DNA of 64,000 bases from Elephas maximus indicus (Eukaryota > Chordata > Mammalia > Proboscidea > Elephantidae), in NCBI RefSeq assembly GCF_024166365.1, contig NC_064826.1, positions 26,064,001 through 26,128,000 of the forward strand. The letters are read 5' to 3'. The translations under genes were made by a program, and so were the position numbers. Every line of letters begins with the position of its first letter. Position 1 is the first letter of the stretch. Below are positions 1 to 11,639 of this stretch, piece after piece. Below the pieces are notes generated by a model. That model did no database searches. It saw nothing but the letters and a program-made list of their open reading frames with translations, and was not told the origin of the DNA.

Positions 1-120
1 CAAAAATAAAAGCACAATTTCATTAACTCCTTACAGCTCAACATTACGAAGGCCTCCAGAGATACGAAAGCCTCTTTAGTAACTGCTGCTTGCCAATACA
101 AATCTCATGACATAAAAAAG

Positions 121-308
121 TTTATTTTCATATTTACAAAAGAAATAAACTGATAGTTTACTTAAATTCTCTCCAGAATTAAAGGCTGAAGCTACTTTTT
201 AAAGTCAGGGAACATCTCAAATTGAAGAAAGTATTTTAGAAAGATCTCACGAGGCTTTTCATTTGATACCACTGAACAATTCTGCGTCCTCTGGTAAAGA
301 TCGTGTTT
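121..308 (-). other. LMOD2: LMOD2 3' UTR with candidate polyadenylation signal
   Basis: Sequence following the LMOD2 stop on the minus strand. TTTATT at 121-126 reads AATAAA on the gene strand, about 185 bases past the stop, and is the nearest canonical signal seen. Real 3' ends were not determined, and the UTR may run past the window edge. Confidence 0.4.
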
Positions 309-335
309 TTATCGTAGAGCTTCTGGAACTTCCAC
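309..335 (-). CDS. LMOD2: LMOD2 terminal coding exon (residues 546-553 and stop)
   Basis: A pyrimidine-rich acceptor ending TTTTTGTAG precedes a 27-base coding segment for VEVPEALR and TAA (stop at 311-309). This is the conserved LMOD2 C-terminus. The first valine completes the LRRV motif of WH2, so the actin-binding motif is split by intron 2 (336-870, 535 bp). It is too short for ordinary ORF detection. Confidence 0.93.
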   Translation of the reverse strand: MEVPEALR

Positions 336-3300
336 CTACAAAAACAGGGGATTTTCTTCAATAAAACAACACAAGTGATAAAATGAAAACTATCTCTAGG
401 GTATCCGTGAGCCGGAATCACCTCGATGGCAACCACCACCAATGTCGTTTGCAGTATTCTCTGAGAGGACTCAGATATAGATTGGTTATTGTCAATATTA
501 TCAATTAGGTTCTAAAATCAATTACAACTCTGTGGTAAAAGCTTAGACAAGCGATGCATCCTCGTGGAATGTAGATTATAAGGCCCGATTTTCTTATGGA
601 AATGGGTTGTTTTAAATATTTTGGAGCTTCTTAAAAGGGGCATGGCTTTTACAGGACTAGGATGCCAAGAAGGTGGCCCCGGGACACCTCTCAAGTGAAA
701 AGGTGCTCATTCATTCCTGTGCCCGCTCCTCATGTTTCACGATTGTACGCTTGCTCCCGCATACTAGAATACTAACAAATCTTTTGAGAGGGGGACTTGG
801 TTACCGTCATAGAGGGCGGCCGACCCATCTACTGCATCTGTGCCCGAATGCCTGCCCTCGGGTTACTCACCCGCCTCAGCTGTTTTATGCTGCTCCCGCG
901 GATTGCTTCCATAAGGTTGTCATGGGCTGACCTCTGCGGGGGAGAAGTTTGGGAACTGTCTTCCATTTTTTTCTCTGGCACGGACCTCAGGGAATTTTTT
1001 ATTTCCTTTAGGACATTGTTTGGCTGTTTCTTAACCTTTTTCCCTTTTTTCTTTTTCTGTCCATTGTGTAGTGCCCGTTGGGCACTCTCCTGTTGCTTGA
1101 TGACCTCGGCGATGTTTCGGGTGATTAACTTTTTCTCTGGGAGTGGAGGAGGAGGAGGTGGAGGTGGCGCAGACAGTGGCAGTGCTTGGGGGGGAGGAGG
1201 CGGAGGGGGAGGGGGAGGCGGGGGAGGGGGAGGAGGAGGCGTGGCCACTGGGGACAGAGGCCGGCTCCTCACAGTTTGGCCTTTCTTGGGAAGTTTTGGG
1301 GATGACCAAGGAGAGTGCCTGGGAGATGTGTAAGGTGAAGAGCCAGGAGTTCCTCTTTGCCAGACTTTGGTCCTAAGGTTGGCTCCTGCGTCACATCCCT
1401 CTTGCTGTTTCTGCTCCTGCATCCGCTTTTGCCTCTGTTTATCCATATTCCTGGTCAGAATGCTCGTCATGCTCATTCGTGGTCCTGGGAGCTCAAAATG
1501 GTAGCCCAGCCGCAGCAGCGTGGTGTTCTCCTTCAGCAGCTTGACGATCTCCATCTCCACCTGGCTGCCCATGATGTGCCTCTGGTTGTGGAAACGCAGC
1601 TCGCTGAGCACCGTGTTGTGCTGCAGGGCTCTCATGATGGCCAGGATCCCCTTCCCCGTGACGAAGTTGGACTCGATGTTGATGCTGGTGATGTGCTCGT
1701 TGACTCGGAGCATCTTCGCGATGGCCACAGCGGCGTTGTCGTCAGCGCGCGTGTTGGCCAGGCTGAAGGTCTTCACCACCGTGTTGTCCTTGAGGGCTTC
1801 AGCAAAGCGGGTGAGAGTCTGCGATGTGATGTTCTCTATATTGTTCAAATTGACTTCTATGGTGTCAGGGTCATTGTTTTTAATCTTTTCCAAAGCATCC
1901 TCGATAACTGTGGGATTTCCACAAGGGTGAATGGCGGCAGGAGACTCTGTGTTCCTTCCACTGTGGCCGTTGGTCAAGTTTATGTTTTCTATTTGACTTT
2001 TAAATATCTTTGGCTTAGAGTTGTCTGAATTGACACTATCATAATTTACAGTTCCATTAATACCTTTGGCATTTTCAGTGGTTCTTTCCTCTTCATCGCT
2101 ATCTTCTTCCTCCTCTTCCTCCTGGGACTCCTCCTCCTCTTCCTCTTCTGTATACACCGCCTCAGAAATCTCACTGTTAGTTCCAGTAAAGATAAGCTCT
2201 TCCTCACTCTCCTCTTTGTCTTCTTCTGCAACCTGAAGAGTATGGTAGACATCATTAAGTTTTTCATTTCTAAGTACATTTTTTAATTTACGAAGATAGC
2301 ACACGATAGGAAAGCGTATAATGAAAACAGGTAATCATCTGCTTCTGATCTCCCCAGCTCAGGTGACCAATGTTAACATTTTGCTGTGTATCCTGCAACC
2401 CATTTCTTTACAAACATTTCTTTTTTGTAGAGACTGTTGTTGCTGTGTGCGGTGGAGTCAATTCCAACTCACAGCAACCCTGTCGGACAGAGTAGAACTG
2501 TCCCATAGCATTTGCAAGGATGGTGCAGTGTTTTGTTTTGTTGTACAGGGGGTCGCTATGAGTCAGAACCAACTGGAAAGCTCCTAAAGTAACCTTTACA
2601 GAAGCAGACTGCCACATCTTTCTGCCAAGGAGTGGCCGATGGGTTCAAATCACCAACCTTTTGGTTAGCAGCCCAGCGCTTAACCACTTTGCCACCAGGG
2701 CTCCTATTTTAGAGAATAAAAATCCAGAATTCAGTTTACTGAGGAAAAAATATAGTACCATTTTGACAACTTGGGCAAGTCAGTCAGAACCTTTTGGCTT
2801 TGGAAAACTCCTTGATAGATTTTTCATTCTCTTGATTACCTGGTGGTGCGAATGGTTAAGCATTGAACTACTTATCCAAAAGATTGGTGGTCCCAACCCA
2901 CCCAGAAGTGTCTTGGAAGAAGGGCCTGGTGATCTGCTTCCAAAAGGTCATAGCCATGAAAACCCTACGGAATGCAGTTCTACTCGGAAACCGATAGAGT
3001 TGCCATGAGTCAAAATCAACTCCACAGCAGCTGGTTTGGTTTTGGTTTTTAACTACCTACTCTGAACTCTGACTTTTAGCCTACTTACAGTTTAGCAAAT
3101 CCAATCCTCACTTCTGTAATCACCTTCTGTCCTTATTTCTCCATCCCAAACCAACAAATGACAACAAAAACATACAGCATGTTAGAGTTCTCTTATGTAA
3201 TGTTCCAAAATTCTTCCTCAAATTTGCCTTGAACAGCAGCTGTGGCAGGAGCCAAGTGCTCTCTGCATGGCTTGTCCCAGGGTACACAGAGGCAGGGGTG

Positions 3301-6300
3301 CCAGGTGCTCCTCTTGTCTCTCTCTACCTCTGGGTGGCAGCCTGGCATGGGGATTCGCAGGCCACACCCCACTTAAATGCTGCTGCTGTACCTGGCGCTG
3401 ATCTGGGAAAGGGAAGCCCAGGGGCCTGGGCTGGTTCTCAGGACAGCGGGAGGTTGGAGCCCAGCTCTATGCAGAAAAAAATTCAGCAATTCAACTTGAA
3501 ACCCAGGCTAGACCTGGGCTAAATGAGATGGTCTCTTACATGAGAGGACCAAGTAGGAAAGATAATCACTCTTGGTACCTACTAGAGTCTAACCTTAACG
3601 TGGAATGTCAGAGAAGAGTGAAATAATCTTGTAGCAAGTTGTTGCCTTAGCCTGATGGTCTTAAATTATTTAGCACGTATGAATTATGAAAGGCTTTCAG
3701 GCCACATGATTTCACTCTATCTTTGTCTTTCCTGTTTATAAAGCTCTGTACAAAGAAGGCCAAGTACCTCCTTCCTCCTTTCTCTTTTTCTTGCTATCTT
3801 TTCTGATAAAAAATAAACCCCTGGAAATTGCTGACCATTCTGCGTTTCCCTCCTGCTATCTTTCTAGGCCTTTCTCTTCTTCTCTCAAGCCCTAAAGCTG
3901 TGCCTTGTCCCCAGAGCCCTGACTCTTCCCTCTACCCTGGCAGCGTTCCTTGACCTCGAGGCTCCTGCTGCCTGTGGCATGTGGAATGAGCTTTGGAAAA
4001 CAGTGCACTTGCCTCCAGTTTTGTTTGTCCAGTTGTTATCACAAAATAGCCTCTAGTTATCCACTTGTTTGGAGTGGCAGGCACCAAGTGATGGCCTGGG
4101 AAGGGGTCAACCAGTCCTGAAATGGCTTGTCCAGTCTTAATTTATACTTACTTCTTTGGAAGCAGGGAGAGGGATATTTTGTGTGTGAGTATTTGTGTGA
4201 GAGTCAGAGACACAGTGAGATAGACACACTCACATACACACACAGACAGAGGAGTTGCAAGTCATACCCCCAAAAACATGAGAAAAAGAGCGTGGCTCTA
4301 GAGCTAAGCCTCTTGGCATATAGCAGGAGAGAAAGGAAGCCTCCTATGCCCAACAGTAGAGTAAATGGGTTAACTAGGAAAGCAAGAACTGTTGACTAGG
4401 CTCTCACTCCTGCTCTCATCCCAAATTACTTCATATGTTGTTGTTAGGTGCTGTCTAGTTTGCTCCAACTGATAGCAACCCTATGTACAACAAAACACAA
4501 CACTGCTCAGTCCTCCACCATCCTCACAATCACTGCTATGTTTGAGCCCATTGTTACAGCCACTGTGTCAATATATCTCGTTGAGGGTCTTCCTCTCTTT
4601 CGATGACCCTCTACTTTATCAAGCATGATATCCTTCCACAGGGACTGACCCTTCCTGATAACATGTCCAAAATACGTGAGACAAAGTCTCACCATACTCA
4701 CTTCTAAGGAGCATTCTGGCTGTACTTCTTCCAAGACAGATTGTTTATCCTTTTGTCAGTCCGTGGTATATTCAATATTCTTTGCCAACACCAAAATTCA
4801 AAGGGGTCTATTCTTCTTCAGTCTTCCTTATTCGTTGACCAGCTTTCGCGTGCATATAAGGAGACTGAAAATACCGTGGCGTCTTAGTTATCTAGTGCTG
4901 CTATAACAAATACCACAAGTGAATGGCTTTAACAAACAAGTTTATTCTCACAAAGTCTAGTAGGCTAGAAGTCTAAATTCAGGGTGTCAGCTCCAGGAGA
5001 AGGCTTTCTCTGTGTGGGCTCTGGACGAAGGTCCTTGTAATCAATCTTCACCTGGTCTAGGAGCTTCTTCACCCAGGAATCCTGAGTCCAAAGGATGTAC
5101 TCTGCTCCCAGCACTGCTTTCTTGGTGGTAGAAGGCCCCCTGTCTCTCTGCTCCCTTCTCTCTTTTATATCTCAAAAGAGATTGGTTTAAAACACAACCT
5201 AACCTTTTAAATTGAGCCCTGCCTCATTAACATAACTGCTGCTAATCCCACCTCATTAACCTCATAGAGGTAGAATTTACAACATACAGGAAAATCACAT
5301 CAGATGACAGAATGGTGGACAATCACACAATATTAGGAATCATGGCCTAGCCAAGTTGACACACGTTTTGGGGGGACACAATTCAATCCATAACACATGG
5401 CTTGGGTCAGACACAACTTAGTCCTCAAAATGACATCTTTGCTTTGTAACACTTCAAAGAGATCTTTTGCAGCAGGTTTTCCCAATGCAATGTGTCTTTT
5501 GATTTCTTGATTGCTGCTTCCATGAGCATTGATTGTAGATCCAAGTAAAGTGAAATCCTTGACAACTTCGATCTTTTCTCCGCTTACCATGATGCTGCTT
5601 ATTGGTCCAGTTGTAAGGATTTTTTTTTTCTTTATGTTGAGGTATAACCCATATTGAAGGTTACAGTCTTTGACTTTCATGTGTAAGTGCTTCAAGTCCT
5701 CTTTCAGCAAGCAAGGTTGTGTCATCTGCATATCAAAGGTTGTAATGAGTCTTCCTCCAATCCTGAGGCCCCATTGTTCTTTATATAGTCCAGCTTCTCG
5801 GATTATTGCTCAGCATACAGATTGAATAAGTATAGTGAAAGGATACAACCCTGACACAAACCTTTCCTGATTTTAAACCATGCAGTCTCCTCTTGTTCTG
5901 TACGAACACCTGCTTCTTGGTCTATGTACATGTTCTGCCTGAACACAATTAAGTGTTATGGAATTCCCATTCTTTGCAATGTTATTCATAATTTGTTATG
6001 ATCCACACAGCCAAATGCCTTTGCATAGTCAATAAAACACAGGTAAACATCTTTCTGGTATTCTTTGCTTTCAGTCAGGTTCCATCTGACATCAACAATG
6101 ATATTGCTTGATCTATGAAAAAAAAATTTTTTTTTTTTTTTTGGATGACCTCTTCTGGATCCAACTTGAATTTTTGGCAGTTCCTTGTTGCTGTACTGCT
6201 ACAAATGGTTTTGAATGATCTTCAGCAAAATTTTACTTGTGTTTGATATTAATGATATTGTTCAATAATTTCCACATTCTGTTGGATCACCTTTCTTTGG

Positions 6301-9300
6301 AATGGGCACAAATATAGATATCTTCCAGTCGGTTGCCCAGGTAGCTGTCTTCCAGATTTCTTGGCATAGATGAGTGAGTGCTTCCAGTGCTGCCTCCGTT
6401 TGTTGAAACATCTCAATTGATATTCTGTCAATTCCTGGAGCCTTGTTTTTCTCCAGTGCCTTCAGTGCAGCTTGGACTTGGTATACCTCCATATAATTCG
6501 AGCCCATCTCAGCTGTATATGTGTGTGTGTATGTTTAGCTATTTCAGTATTTGGAGGAAAGGAGCCTGACTCAAAATCCAAGGTAACCCTGCCTTTTATG
6601 CTACCATTCTATCTTTGTTCCCTTTCATTGATTCTTTACAGACCTTCAGGCTCTTTCTGGAGATGTTTTCCCTTCAAAATGGAAGTTGCACAACATGATG
6701 AATACAATTAATGTCATTGGAATGTACATGTGAAGAATGTTAAAATGGCAAATATTTTATTCCATGTATATATTTACCATGATTAAAAAAAAAAAAAAAA
6801 AAAAAAGCCTGGAACTAGTACATCTGATACTGTTATCCAGCAACATGAGTTACATGTAAAATTTAGATGACACTTCTTACAGAAGGCTTTCTTTGACACC
6901 CCCTCCAACCATCCCTGCCATGAGCTCCCATAGCATTGTACTTTCCCTAAGTAAGAAATTATTATGCTTTATTACCTGTCATTTTTCCCAGTAGACTGTT
7001 ACCTGGGTGAGGGCAGGCACCATTTCTGTTTTGCTCACCTAGCACAGTGCTCAACACATACTAGGGGCTCAATCAGTGTTTGCTTATTGAATGGCTTTAA
7101 GTTGACATTGCTTAACAGCAGCTGGGAGTCAGCAGAAGGCCCAGGAGGGAGGGCTGATAGAGCTGGATGGAGGGAAGGTGACTAACCATCCCAGTTTGCC
7201 TGGAACTGAGGGATTTCCCAGGACATGTGATCTAGACAGTCCTGGACTGTCTGAGGTGGTTGATCACCCTAGGTCGGGAATATCTATCTGGATAAAGGAC
7301 ACTATAAGGGAGAAAAGTACCCTGATAGGGAAGGTAGGAGGGTGCAAAACACAGAAATTGTCTACTTTGCATACTGTCCTGGCACTAGGATTGACCATGT
7401 CATGGTAGCTCACCAATGTGCCACTGCTCTGGAGTTAACTCTGATCCCTGTGAGAATGCAGGTGGGAAGGTGGCAATGGGGCAAGGAGGTGGGGAAAGCC
7501 TGGACAGGAAGAAAGTGAACGTTAATGTACTTTGGGGATGAATAAGGCAATAAGAAGGAGGTGGCCAATCATTTCTCCTAATTGCCTTCCAGGTATCATT
7601 AAATGAACAAGGAAGCAAAAGGCTTGGTTTTCTGTTCTGGTTCTTTCCATAAAGAGCTTGTTGAATTTAGACAAATCACTAAACCTCTCTGGGTCTCAAA
7701 GCAACTATGGTATATAGTTCAGTGGTTCTCAAACCTTTTTTTTTTTTTTAACCACTTGACATAGAGTGGACTCTGACTCATGGTGACCCCCATGTCAGAG
7801 TAGAACTGTGCTCCATAGGATTTTCAGTGGCTGATTTTCAGAAGTGGATTGCTAGGCCTTTCTTCTGAGGTGCCTCTGGTAGATGCGAACCTCCAACCTT
7901 TAGGTGAGCAGCCGAACTCGTTAACCATTTACACCATTCGGGGACTAACTTCAGCCTGAATCACAATCACCTGGAGGGCTTGTTAACCCACAGAATTCCT
8001 CACTCAGTAGTTCTTGGGTGGAAACCTAGAATTTACAGGTATAAGACATTTCCAGGTGATGCTGGTGCTCCAGGTCAGGCGCCTACATTTTGAGAACAGG
8101 GCCTTTGTGTCAGCCGAACTTGGTTTGAAATTTCAGCCCAACTTACAAGCTGCGAACCTTGAATGCATTTCTATACCACTCCCAGTCTCAGTATCTGATC
8201 TGCAACAAAGTAAGAATTAAATAAGTGAACTCAGCTGGTACCAGTACCTGGTGTCCAGCAGGTACTCAAGCTAGGGAAGCTAGACCCTACTGCTCCTCAA
8301 AGCACTAACACAGCGTATGTTTGTGTGAACCCAGATGGGCAGAAGGTTGCTATTCAACAGGCATTGAGCATGATTTTCATAAGTTTTCCTGGAACCATTA
8401 TGGTGTCCCAAACAGATAAGCGCTCGACTACTAGCCAAAAGGTTGGCAGTTTGAACCCACCCAAAGTCACCTTGGAAGACAGGCCTGGTGATCTGCTTCT
8501 GAAAGTTCACAGCCTTGAAATCCCTATGGAGTAGCTCTGGGGTCACCATAGGTCAGAATCAACCCCACGGCAACTAACAACCACAACAACAGAGCCAGTA
8601 GGCTGATAACAAAGATCTCCTTCTCATGGTCCACTCTGTGCTGTCCTTCACGTTCCTTGGTGCTACTACAGCTCCCGTCCCTACCAGCCACTTTGGTTTT
8701 CCCCGGTGGTAGGAACGGGTTTACACCCTCCACCAGCAAGCTTCTGCTTAGCACTCCGTGTGACTACAGACAGCTGGCTAGCCGGGCAAGTGTAGTGGGA
8801 GAAAAGTTAACTAGCTGAGAAGGGAATCAAATTCATCAATGCAGCCGCTTCTCTAATTGAGCTGATAAGCCATTGGCAGGGATCAGTGAAAGCTCTGGCA
8901 GGGACCAGGTAGGTTCCATCAACATCTGACAACAGCCTTTGCCCTTCACTTCCTACCACAGCATGACATAATGACATTAAAATGCCTTTGTTGGGTGATG
9001 ACTAGAGTGGCTGTCTGTCCTGGGTATTCAGAGACCATTTTATTCTTTTTATTGAGGACATTCTTTAATAACTGTTTTTAAAATGTCATTATAATTTATA
9101 TATTTTATCAAACTTTTGACACTAATGCCCACATCAAGAAAAAAAAAAAAAAAGACTCCTGAAAAATATGGCTGTGGAGGAATTGATTGGCCCAAATCCT
9201 GGCCCTGTCATGTGTATCCTTTCTTTTCACTTCCCCAGGGGCAGATAACCAGTAAGCACGGTACGCACCAGGTTGCCTTGAGCAAAGCACACATGGGTTT

Positions 9301-11064
9301 AATTGTGTTTACCTGCTAATCTGTGGTGAGAAATTTCCCATTGGTTTCACCACATCATTGACATGGTGGGGGACAGGTGAAATTGTGCACTGCAGATTGG
9401 TGGGAAGGCACAATTCAACCCATGCATACTTTGCTTATTGGGTAATCCGCCCTTGCTCCTACTCCAGCCCCTCAATACAAGTGGCCACCGTGGCCTTGGC
9501 AGACACTGGCCTGATCCCAGTGGCCGTTCCTGCAGTGATTGACATGGACAAGGCTCACACATAAAAAAAAAAAAAAAAAAAAAATTTTTTTTTGTGGTCC
9601 ACATACCCTATCATCAAGATCATCTAACAGTGCCTAGATTAGTACCGTGGAAGGCTTGCCATTGGCTTCAGGCCATTCTGATTTTCGATGATTCCAGTGG
9701 AGTGCAGAGGTTTTAAACAGTTGCTCTTGACTTATGTATGGTCTTCTACAAATTCAGAAATTTCTCTGTTACGTTAATGTTCTTATTGCCATTGCTATTT
9801 TCCCAGAGCTTAGTCTTTTGACTATGACTTATTTGGCAAATTTAAAGTAACATTCACTGGTCAGTGAACGAGAGCTTCATAAACCTGAGCTCTAATATAA
9901 ACACATTTCCTGGCCTCAGAATCACCATCGCAAAGTAGGAAGGAATCTTAGGGACTATCTATGTAGTTGCTTAACCTGGGTCCTCAGATGGTTTTCAGGA
10001 CATGTGTCATCATCTTGAAATGCTGTGCAAAAGTGTGTGTACATATCTACATGTACACTTGAGCAGATCCATAACTTTTATCAAAATAATTAAGGAGTTC
10101 TTGATTTACAAATGAAACACTGGATTAACCCCCTCAATGAACTGATGTACAAAATGGTTCCTTATCCGCAACAAAACCCACAAAACCCAGTGCAACACAG
10201 GTATTAGTAAAAACCTAGATTTGTGATAAGGCACGTGGGTAACAGAGGTCTGTACATGTGGCTATTCAAGGTTGAACAACTTAACGGCAGAGTGGGGCTT
10301 AGAAATAAGGCCCCCTGACCCTCAGTCCCATATTCCTCCCACCACCCCACATTTCTTGGTGTTGGAGAAAAACGAGATATTTTTACTGTAGCCCCCATTG
10401 CAATCAAAGTAACCACAGTTCCCATTTTTGTCGTTAGAGGAAAAAAGAAAAACCATATCAGAAACAGACATTATGTCACATCACCAATTTATAGCTCAAA
10501 TTAGACATATGTCTGCCAAAATATCTAAAGCTGTAGCTTGGTTGTGAGTTATTTTCCCCTTAAATGTCCCCTTTTTAGTCAAAGAACCCCAGCTAAGAGT
10601 TTAACATAACGTGATCCATTGCGTGGCCGCAAAAGTTACATGTGTATTTCAGCCTGAGAAATTTTTCAGTAGCAGGTGCAAATGTGTTCTAGAAAGGAAA
10701 AGTGTTGAGGACTAAAGAGTTAGAGAAAACAGAGGTGTTGGGTTTGGACATGGGCAATGGGAGTAGCCAAGGAAAAATCTCGAGAGCCTACCTTTCTACA
10801 CTCCCCCAGCCTCTCCTTCTCCAAGAGTTTTTGGGACTCCTTTTCCCAATAGGCCATCAGTGCCTCTCTGCTGAAGGTCCCCGTGGGAGTTTTCTCCGTC
10901 AAACTCTTTTGCCTTTGCCCCACAGGAAGGCTGTGATCAGGCTCAATGTCTTCCAACTCCCTTTCTAGCTCCTTCAGCTCCTCAGCTGTCAGAGAGGCCA
11001 GGAGTTCGTCCTCGTCGATGGACTCATATTTGCTAAGTCCTCTTCGGTAGCCAAAGGTAGACAT
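309..11064 (-). CDS. LMOD2: Leiomodin-2, complete, 3 coding exons
   Basis: Coding sequence joins 11064-10792, 2232-871 and 335-309 (minus strand), giving 553 residues; human LMOD2 has 547 from memory. All introns are GT-AG and phase 0. Seen: a tropomodulin-type N-terminal helix starting [20 protein letters not shown]; an actin-binding helix around residues 63-80; an acidic run at 120-140; a leucine-rich repeat domain at about 197-360; a basic/serine-proline linker; a 17-proline run (423-439) and an 8-proline run (447-454); and a C-terminal WH2 motif at about 529-546 ending LRRV. The family caps or elongates thin filaments in cardiac and skeletal muscle: tropomyosin and actin bind the N-terminal part and a further actin monomer binds WH2. 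The start is fixed by the conserved leiomodin N-terminus. No frameshift or premature stop was seen. LMOD1 and LMOD3 are the only alternatives; the near-identity to remembered LMOD2 rules them out. Confidence 0.97.
871..2232 (-). CDS. LMOD2: LMOD2 coding exon 2 (residues 92-545)
   Basis: The acceptor CTCTTCAG precedes GTTGCAGAAG at 2232 and the donor GTGAGT follows CGG at 871, giving 454 whole codons. It carries the acidic tract, the leucine-rich repeat domain ([12 protein letters not shown] to [12 protein letters not shown]), the serine/proline linker, both polyproline runs, a lysine-rich patch ([10 protein letters not shown]) and most of WH2. The open frame continues to 2304 upstream and 829 downstream, but those parts are intron: exon 1 supplies the N-terminus and the splice sites match the family. 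Confidence 0.96.
2436..2704 (-). mobile_element. AfroSINE-type SINE with inverted RTE-tail insert
   Basis: This SINE family has a tRNA-like head (A-box near GGTGGCACAGTGG, B-box near GGTTCGAATCC), a body with GGAAACCCTATGGGG, and a 3' part with CGCTATGAGTCGGAATCGAC that resembles the RTE 3' end. Here the minus-strand copy is interrupted at about 2523-2590 by a sense-oriented piece resembling the RTE 3' end (GTCGCTATGAGTCAGAACC). Confidence 0.75.
2838..3050 (+). mobile_element. AfroSINE-type SINE, long subtype
   Basis: Diverged plus-strand copy with the GGCCTGGTGATCTGCTTCC middle segment of the longer subtype, the CATGAGTCAAAATCAACTCC core, and a GGTTTGGTTTTGG tail. Confidence 0.8.
4437..6512 (-). 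mobile_element. BovB-like RTE LINE, 5'-truncated, split by LTR
   Basis: Minus-strand RTE-clade LINE; about 1.56 kb once the LTR at 4881-5395 is removed. Fragments recall the reverse transcriptase: [15 protein letters not shown] and [15 protein letters not shown] near 6262-6507, and [13 protein letters not shown] near 5640. The 3' end (4437-4850) matches other copies in the window and terminates at a GTTGTTGTT run on the plus strand, the complement of the usual AAC tail. Several frameshifts; inactive. It lies antiparallel to nothing: same strand as LMOD2, inside intron 1. Confidence 0.88.
4881..5395 (-). mobile_element. ERVL-MaLR-type solo LTR inside RTE
   Basis: Shows the complement of a MaLR-like LTR: GTCTTAGTTATCTAGTGCTG at one end and GGGGGGACACAATTCAATCC at the other. 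Flanked by GTGGC (4876-4880) and ATGGC (5397-5401), a likely 5-bp target duplication, and RTE sequence resumes on both sides. No internal proviral genes. Confidence 0.85.
6995..7095 (+). repeat. L2 LINE 3' end fragment
   Basis: GGGTGAGGGCAGGCACCATT, then AGCACAGTGCTCAACACATA and a TTGAATG end: the typical mammalian L2 3' terminus. Old and diverged. Confidence 0.6.
7737..7946 (-). mobile_element. AfroSINE-type SINE, long subtype
   Basis: Minus-strand copy running from a T-rich edge through GACTCTGACTCATGGTGACC and AGGCCTTTCTTCTGAGGTGC to GGGGAC. Diverged in the tRNA-like head. Confidence 0.78.
8391..8595 (+). mobile_element. AfroSINE-type SINE, long subtype, AAC tail
   Basis: Plus-strand copy with CCAAAAGGTTGGCAGTTTGA, GGCCTGGTGATCTGCTTCTG and a tail ending CAACTAACAACCACAACAAC, which shows the RTE-like AAC repeat end. 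Confidence 0.82.
10792..11064 (-). CDS. LMOD2: LMOD2 coding exon 1 (residues 1-91)
   Basis: ATG is at 11064-11062. The 91 codons hold the tropomyosin-binding helix and first actin-binding segment, ending in GECRK. The donor is GTAGGC, immediately after the AAG codon (exon ends 10792), so the junction is phase 0. The 5' UTR lies above 11064; its extent is not defined. Confidence 0.96.
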
Positions 11065-11186
11065 GGTCCCTGCTTTGTCAGACCCACAAGGAGCTTGAAG
11101 AACCAGGCATTCAAGGCAGACAGAAGCAGGCAGGGAGGTGAGTGGGCAGGCTGGCCAGCAACTGGTGCTAGGAGTGGCTGTGATAG

Positions 11187-11196
11187 CCTTTTAAGA
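11187..11196 (-). promoter_or_regulatory. TATA-like / CArG-like element upstream of LMOD2
   Basis: On the gene strand the ten bases read TCTTAAAAGG. This is one mismatch from a CArG box (CC, six A/T, GG; bound by SRF) and also resembles a TATA element. It lies about 125 bases before the LMOD2 ATG, which would suit a 5' UTR of roughly 95-100 bases. A CANNTG E-box (CAACTG) is near 11159. Function is inferred from position only. Confidence 0.4.
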
Positions 11197-11639
11197 GTGG
11201 TGATACGGGGCTGTGACAATGCAGAAGGGGGTGAAGGCATAGGCTGTTTTAAGCATCAGACGTCAGCTAGACATTTGAACACAAAGAATGTCACATCAGT
11301 GGTGGTTGTAGGTCTCAGAACCAGTGGGTATTATTGACATACTGGCCAGGGCCGTATTTAGCTGAGCCTGATAGCTCATGAGGACAGGCCGGGAGTGCTG
11401 CAGATACAGAGTAACACAGTTTCCCTGACTTTGTATTCAAACAGGGGGATAACATTTATTTTGAAAATGACTTACCACCACCACGGCCATGAAAAGATTC
11501 TTTCATTACAATCTCAGAAGTTGAGAAATGGCTCCACATCACACTATGGGTGGTTATTCTGGCTCTTCTGTAACATAGTGTAGGTGTCTCTGTGGGGACC
11601 GGAGACCATAGAACCTAGTACTTCATGTTTTTATTGTAC

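Larger units (their letters stand above)
2233..10791 (-). other. LMOD2 intron 1 overview
   Basis: 8559 bp without host coding exons. It contains four SINEs, a BovB-like LINE split by an LTR, and an L2 end. A GC-richer unassigned stretch lies at 3225-3520. Poly(A) runs occur at 6785-6806, 9139-9153 and 9562-9581. The stretches 3060-4430, 6520-6990, 7100-7735, 7950-8390 and 8600-10700 show nothing else I can name. Confidence 0.7.

Noticed and set aside
797..1333. Plus-strand open frame with a long glycine run
   Set aside because: It is the antisense shadow of the LMOD2 polyproline exon.
1357..2028. 223-codon plus-strand open frame
   Set aside because: Antisense to the LMOD2 leucine-rich repeat exon; the minus strand gives a recognisable, spliced family member.
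3229..3522. GC-rich plus-strand open frame in LMOD2 intron 1
   Set aside because: No family resemblance, splice support or conserved motif could be seen; likely chance.
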